DNA from: CALDTK01 sp965213735
Lineage (GTDB): Bacteria > Bacteroidota > Bacteroidia > Chitinophagales > Saprospiraceae
Direction: 5' to 3'
DNA: 64,000 nt
Assembly (NCBI GenBank): GCA_965213735.1
Contig: CBDCAB010000006.1
Location: forward strand, 1,364,001-1,428,000
The notes below the pieces were generated by a model, which saw only the letters and a program-made list of their open reading frames with translations, had not been told where the DNA came from and ran no database searches. This document shows, in pieces, positions 60,041 to 64,000 of the stretch (its first letter is position 1; each line of letters begins with the position of its first letter). The translations under genes were made by a program, and so were the position numbers.

Positions 60041-60809
60041 TCGCCCACCTCGCTAGCAGTATCGCGCCGGCTACTCCAGCATTGAGGCTTTCAGCTTTAC
60101 TGCCTGGCGCCCGACTGATGCATACACGTGTGGTGCTGACGCCCAGCAGCTCTTCACTCGCTCCGTGACTTTCGTTGCCAATGGCCAGTATGCCAGTTGT
60201 CGGCCAGTCCAGATTTGCACTTTCCACCCCTTGCAAATCAGCGACAAGGATGGGGTGTTTCGGTGCAGCTTCCGCCAAAACAGCAGGTGAGGCGTTGAGG
60301 TGCGGGAGGCGAAACAAACTTCCCCGACTAGCCGCTACGGTTTTCGGATTGTACCAATCTGCTGTTCCTTCATTGGCTAGCACGCCTCCCACGCCAAACC
60401 AGTCGGCCGTACGTAGCAGCGTACCCACATTGCCCGGATCGCTCACCCCATCGAGGTAGAGCAGCTTTGGAATGCTAAGGAAATCTGCCAGCGCGTACTT
60501 CGGTATAGCGACTACAGCTAGCGCGCCATGTGGATTGACCTGGGTACTGAGGCGGCCGAGTTCTTTCGGGCTCACCTCGAAGACTTGCGCTGCGCTGTTT
60601 TGAGCTCGACTAGAAGCAAGTGCATCCAGCTGCTCCGCAAGCGCACCCTTCGCTTCGGGCGTGGCGTATACCTCCTGCACCTCGAGGGGGCTGTCCAGCA
60701 CCTCTTGCACATTGACTATTCCTTCGACGACGAAAGTGCTATACTTTCGGCGCCACTTGCGTTGTTGGAGCCCACGCACACGTTGACGTTGGGCATTGCT
60801 AATCGACAT
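60030..60809 (-). CDS. TrmH/SpoU family RNA 2'-O-methyltransferase
   Basis: 259 residues from the ATG at 60809 (MSISNAQRQRVRGLQQRKWRRKYSTFVVEG, an N-terminal SpoU substrate-binding region); the longer frame from 60836 adds nine residues and is possible. The C-terminal SPOUT domain has the knot motifs LLYLDGVSDPGNVGTLLRTADWFGVGGVLAN (motif 1), LAIGNESHGASEELL (motif 2) and ISRAPGSKAESLNAGVAGAILLARW (motif 3). It 2'-O-methylates tRNA or rRNA with SAM. It diverges from the outer-membrane gene across 25 bp, or, if the longer start is used, shares a GCATGC palindrome with it. Confidence 0.92.
   Translation of the reverse strand: MSISNAQRQRVRGLQQRKWRRKYSTFVVEGIVNVQEVLDSPLEVQEVYATPEAKGALAEQLDALASSRAQNSAAQVFEVSPKELGRLSTQVNPHGALAVVAIPKYALADFLSIPKLLYLDGVSDPGNVGTLLRTADWFGVGGVLANEGTADWYNPKTVAASRGSLFRLPHLNASPAVLAEAAPKHPILVADLQGVESANLDWPTTGILAIGNESHGASEELLGVSTTRVCISRAPGSKAESLNAGVAGAILLARWATSR
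60267..60281 (+). repeat. AGCTTNCGCNAAAAC repeat, one mismatch
   Basis: AGCTTCCGCCAAAAC, inside the TrmH gene; variant C at the first N position. One of about 20 copies. Confidence 0.55.
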
Positions 60810-60834
60810 CGCCGCTAACGTACGCCTCCCTTGC

Positions 60835-63327
60835 ATGCCTCAACACCAACTTCGCACGCCACTGAGCTTGCTCGTTGCTTTGGCATGCCTCCTGGCGATG
60901 AGCACCCTCACCAGCTGCAACAGCTCCAAATACCTTGCTCCAGGAGAATATCTAGTTGATAAAAATAAAGTCAAGCTCGCCAAAGGAGCTTCAGTGGACA
61001 ACTGGCGCGCGATGCAACTCGAGCTCGCTAATCAAATTGTGACTAAGCCCAATGGCAATTTTCTCTTCCTAGCTCCACGGGAGTGGTTTTACCTGCGCGG
61101 CGAGCAACGCCAAGACAGCACCCGCTTCGCCAGCTTCGTGCAGCGCATCATCGCCGAACCTCCTGCATACCTCGATCTCCAAGACACCGAGGCGAGTGTA
61201 AACCGTCTGCGCACCTACATGCTCAACCGTGGCTACTTCGAAGCAGATGTTCGCGCCGAAATCGACACCATCGGCAAACACAAAGTCAAAGTCGAGTACA
61301 TCATCCACCCGCAGCAGGCCTACCGCTACAAGGACATCACATATACCGTCCCTAATTCAGCCATTGCTAGCCTTCTCGAGAAAACCATCAGCAAGCGCGA
61401 GCTGCGTGAGGGCCAGCGCGTTGACAGCCGCGACTACGATAAGGAAGTGTTGCGCATCGTGAGCCTCCTGCGCGACAATGGCTTTGCCAACTTCTACGCC
61501 AATAGCATCAGCCCACTCGAAGCCGATAGTGTGGGCCACCAGGTAAATGCGGAGCTCGCTATCCTGGCGCCGAGCGACACGACTACACATCAGACATATA
61601 GAATTGGAAAAGTCACAGTGTTTCCCGATAATGATCCGCTGGCTACATCTACCACAGTGAGTATTGATACCAGCTATGATGGCCTGCGCTTTATATACAG
61701 TGAGGAGGCCCTTTCGGTAAAACCTGCCACACTCGCCGATAATATCTTCTTTCGACCGGGAGATTTATTTACACAATCAGATATAACTAAGACTAATCTG
61801 CAGCTCAATAACCTGGGCGTGTTTCGGTTTGTCAGCATACAACAAGTGCCCTCGGCAGATGAGGAAAATGAGATTGATTTTCTTATCCAGCTTTCGCAAA
61901 ACGAAGAATGGGAAATTGGCGGTGGCGTGGAAGCCAGCTTTACCGATCGGCAGGCAGTAAGTGGTGGTCGCCTTAGCCTGATTGGTGGCGAACTCAACGG
62001 CACGCTCAGCAATCGAAACCTGCTTGGCGGGGCAGAGCGACTCACAGCTTCTCTAAATGCAGGTCTTGAGTTCAACTTCGCTAAGCTGGGCAATGCGGAT
62101 GTGCAGCGCCTCAATACCGTGGAGTTTGGCGGTGGCATTGTCTACCAACTGCCGCGCTTCGTAGACTACTTTGGGCTTTACCGCAACCTCAACCGCGTGC
62201 AAAGTGGGGAGCGCGCTGATGGAAGTCCCGATCATTTTATTACCGACGCATTTTATCAGGCACTCACTGAGCGAGCAACTACCAAATTGTCACTGTCGGC
62301 CAGCTACGTGGATCTACTTAATTTTTATACGACTACCACCGTCTCCAGCAGTTTTGGCTATACCGTCTCTCCCAACCCGCGCGACCTCTACACGATTAAT
62401 CATGTTGGCTTTGATTATTATACGGTGAGTGCTGACTCTGCTTTTAATAATATTCTCGATGCTACCCCATTTTTGCGCAACAGCCTTAGCGATCAAGTAT
62501 TTACAGGAATGTTGTTTCGCAGCATCTCCTTCACGCGCAATACGGCTAAAGCTTTTGGTGGTATAAAGTGGACCTTGCTCGCTGATTTTGAGCAAAGTGG
62601 CTTCGAGATTTTTCTCGCCAATCGTTTAAGTAATGCCTTCTCAGGCTCCGAGCAAGTCTGGTCGCTCGGATCAGGTCTCGATTATGCTCGCTATGTACGT
62701 GGCGTGGGTAGTGCTGCCGGTATTTTGCAGGTTGGTCAGCGCCAATCGATAGCCTTTCGTGGACTTCTGGGTACTGCTCTCACCTTCGGGTTTGATCGCC
62801 GCAACACTGCTGTGCCTTATGTGCGCCAATTCTTCGGGGGAGGCAATTCTAGTTTGCGGGGCTGGAATGCGCGTGCCGTCGGACCAGGGGGCTACCGCGA
62901 TTCGCTTGCAATTGGCAACAACAACATCGCAGCCTATCAACAAGCTGATTTCAAGCTTGAAGTCAACGCCGAGTTCCGCAGCTACCTTACCAATATCTCT
63001 ACCACAGTACTCGAAGGTGCCATATTTGTCGATGCAGGCAATATTTGGACCTTAGCTCGCGACGAGACTAGACCGGGTTCGCAGTTTAGATTTACTGAAT
63101 TAAAAAATGGAGATGGTGTAGTAATTAACGAGCCCTTTTACGAGCAGGTAGCTATCAATACTGGTGTGGGCTTGCGGTGGGATATCAGCTATGTCCTGCT
63201 TCGCCTTGATCTTGGTATTAAGCTTCGCAACCCGTATGAGATCAACGGCTCACATTTTCCTCGATCATTTGGAGATGATGGACAAGCTCGCGTCAATTAT
63301 GCAATCGGCTTGAATTATCCATTTTAA
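60835..63327 (+). CDS. BamA/TamA-like outer-membrane protein (lipoprotein)
   Basis: 830 residues from the ATG at 60835 (signal RTPLSLLVALACLLAMSTLTSC, a lipobox cysteine, unusual for a BamA-like protein). Two or three POTRA-like domains follow (PAYLDLQDTEASVNRLRTYMLNRGYFEADVRAEID, YRIGKVTVFPDNDPL, VSIQQVPSADEENEIDFLIQLSQNEEWEIGGG), then a bacterial surface antigen barrel of about 16 strands ending in FGDDGQARVNYAIGLNYPF with a C-terminal phenylalanine. It resembles the TamA/D15 proteins often called BamA-like in Bacteroidota. It probably inserts or translocates proteins in the outer membrane. The start lies 25 bp from the TrmH start. Confidence 0.9.
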   Translation: MPQHQLRTPLSLLVALACLLAMSTLTSCNSSKYLAPGEYLVDKNKVKLAKGASVDNWRAMQLELANQIVTKPNGNFLFLAPREWFYLRGEQRQDSTRFASFVQRIIAEPPAYLDLQDTEASVNRLRTYMLNRGYFEADVRAEIDTIGKHKVKVEYIIHPQQAYRYKDITYTVPNSAIASLLEKTISKRELREGQRVDSRDYDKEVLRIVSLLRDNGFANFYANSISPLEADSVGHQVNAELAILAPSDTTTHQTYRIGKVTVFPDNDPLATSTTVSIDTSYDGLRFIYSEEALSVKPATLADNIFFRPGDLFTQSDITKTNLQLNNLGVFRFVSIQQVPSADEENEIDFLIQLSQNEEWEIGGGVEASFTDRQAVSGGRLSLIGGELNGTLSNRNLLGGAERLTASLNAGLEFNFAKLGNADVQRLNTVEFGGGIVYQLPRFVDYFGLYRNLNRVQSGERADGSPDHFITDAFYQALTERATTKLSLSASYVDLLNFYTTTTVSSSFGYTVSPNPRDLYTINHVGFDYYTVSADSAFNNILDATPFLRNSLSDQVFTGMLFRSISFTRNTAKAFGGIKWTLLADFEQSGFEIFLANRLSNAFSGSEQVWSLGSGLDYARYVRGVGSAAGILQVGQRQSIAFRGLLGTALTFGFDRRNTAVPYVRQFFGGGNSSLRGWNARAVGPGGYRDSLAIGNNNIAAYQQADFKLEVNAEFRSYLTNISTTVLEGAIFVDAGNIWTLARDETRPGSQFRFTELKNGDGVVINEPFYEQVAINTGVGLRWDISYVLLRLDLGIKLRNPYEINGSHFPRSFGDDGQARVNYAIGLNYPF

Positions 63328-63335
63328 TTGCGGTA

Positions 63336-64000
63336 TTAGGTTTTGCGCGAAAGCTGACGCTGATAAGTTTTCAGCATACTTTTACGCCCATACAGACTGC
63401 AGATAGGGCATTTGGTCGGATCGTGTCCACGCGCTGGGCAATACTCACGCCCGAAAAAGATGATCTGGAGGTGCAGCTTGTTCCAAGTTTCCATTGGGTA
63501 GAGCCGCTTGAGGTCTCGCTCAGTCTGCTCCACACGCTTACCTGTCGATAGCTTCCACCGGTAGGCGAGCCGATGAATGTGTGTGTCGACGGGGAAGGCA
63601 GGCTGCCCGAATGCCTGACTCACAACCACACTCGCGGTTTTGTGGCCAACTCCTGGTAGCTGCTCAAGTAGCTCCATTTGCTGCGGAACAGCCCCCGCAT
63701 ACTCATCGACGAGGATGCGCGAAAGGGCGCTAATGGCTTTGCTCTTGCTGGGAGCCAAGCCGCAGGGACGAATGATCTGCTCGATATCGATTAGGGGCGC
63801 AAGTGCCATATCGTGCGGATTGTCCGCTAAGGCAAAGAGGCTGGGTGTCACCTGATTGACCCGCACATCGGTACACTGAGCACTCAGCAGCACGGCCACC
63901 AGCAGCGTGTACGCATCCTTGTGAGCTAAAGGAATGGGAGTCTCTGGGTAGAGGGTGTTGAGGATATCTTGAATAGCAAAAGCCCGCTCCTGTATTTGCG
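63336..64000 (-). CDS. nth: endonuclease III, 5' end beyond the window
   Basis: Minus strand, entering the window from the right; the frame is open to base 64000 (reading QIQERAFAIQDILNTLYPETPI), so the N-terminus is cut. The 220 residues present contain the helix-hairpin-helix LEQLPGVGHKTASVVV, the active Asp in PVDTHIHRLAYR, and a C-terminal iron-sulfur region YCPARGHDPTKCPICSLYGRKS. That region shows three cysteines (C-x9-C-x2-C); a fourth cysteine of the usual C-x6-C-x2-C-x5-C cluster is missing, and the histidine may replace it or the cluster may be incomplete. It removes oxidised pyrimidines from DNA. Confidence 0.93.
   Translation of the reverse strand, partial: QIQERAFAIQDILNTLYPETPIPLAHKDAYTLLVAVLLSAQCTDVRVNQVTPSLFALADNPHDMALAPLIDIEQIIRPCGLAPSKSKAISALSRILVDEYAGAVPQQMELLEQLPGVGHKTASVVVSQAFGQPAFPVDTHIHRLAYRWKLSTGKRVEQTERDLKRLYPMETWNKLHLQIIFFGREYCPARGHDPTKCPICSLYGRKSMLKTYQRQLSRKT

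Overview
The window comes from a Gram-negative member of the Bacteroidota, most likely of the Saprospiria/Lewinella type. This placement is inferred from gene content. It has a complete alternative complex III (act) operon joined to an aa3-type oxidase, a SusC-style TonB receptor with an N-terminal carboxypeptidase-like domain, many short-lobed lipoproteins, bacillithiol genes (BshB1, YtxJ), a CrtY-type lycopene cyclase, DASH cryptochrome, and promoter-like TAnnTTTG boxes instead of clear -10/-35 pairs. Both window edges cut genes: a DUF6088-type antitoxin on the left and endonuclease III on the right.

Layout. 1-1083: an AbiE-like toxin-antitoxin remnant; the toxin gene is frameshifted and internally deleted. 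1235-2782: cytochrome c, SCO1 and a lipoprotein, divergent from cryptochrome DASH. 4272-7189: a TolB-like lipoprotein, LipB, a small unknown and a thioesterase. 7374-14323: a tight minus-strand run ending in a TIR-like/TPR/short-chain dehydrogenase fusion. 14504-16586: PdhB, then a SatD-like gene preceded by four 18-bp palindromes at an exact 29-bp period, then a short membrane partner. 16609-22038: TonB receptor, lycopene cyclase, sodium/solute symporter. 22153-31519: MoxR-like ATPase, BshB1, TM-helix-repeat channel, aldehyde dehydrogenase, vanadium haloperoxidase, RibA, M48 protease, tRNA-Arg(UCU), uracil-DNA glycosylase and DUF423.

31516-48879 is the respiratory block, 15 genes all on the minus strand: actA-B-C-D-E-F, cox2-cox1-ctaB-cox3-cox3-cox4, a degenerate SCO-like protein, DUF420 and a CPMC membrane protein. 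Together they would move electrons from menaquinol through alternative complex III to the oxidase. Cox2 carries an OmpA-like peptidoglycan-binding domain at its C-terminus, which would tie the oxidase to the cell wall.

49081-64000 holds mostly housekeeping genes: ThyA, DUF389, LpdA (partner of PdhB at pathway level), MATE, NYN/LOTUS, PurL, a TlpA lipoprotein, a TrmH methyltransferase, a BamA/TamA-like protein and endonuclease III. The only sizeable gene-free stretches are 52130-52487 (terminator, repeat motif, promoter) and 53886-54241 (a perfect dyad, a heptamer repeat array and a possible gene remnant).

Scattered over the whole window, in genes and between them, is a 15-bp word AGCTTNCGCNAAAAC, seen about 20 times on both strands and in all reading frames. 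Together with the SatD operator array, the Cox2-OmpA fusion and the TIR-TPR-SDR fusion, it is the main candidate for new biology here. All functional statements rest on reading the sequence and on family knowledge; no search was run.
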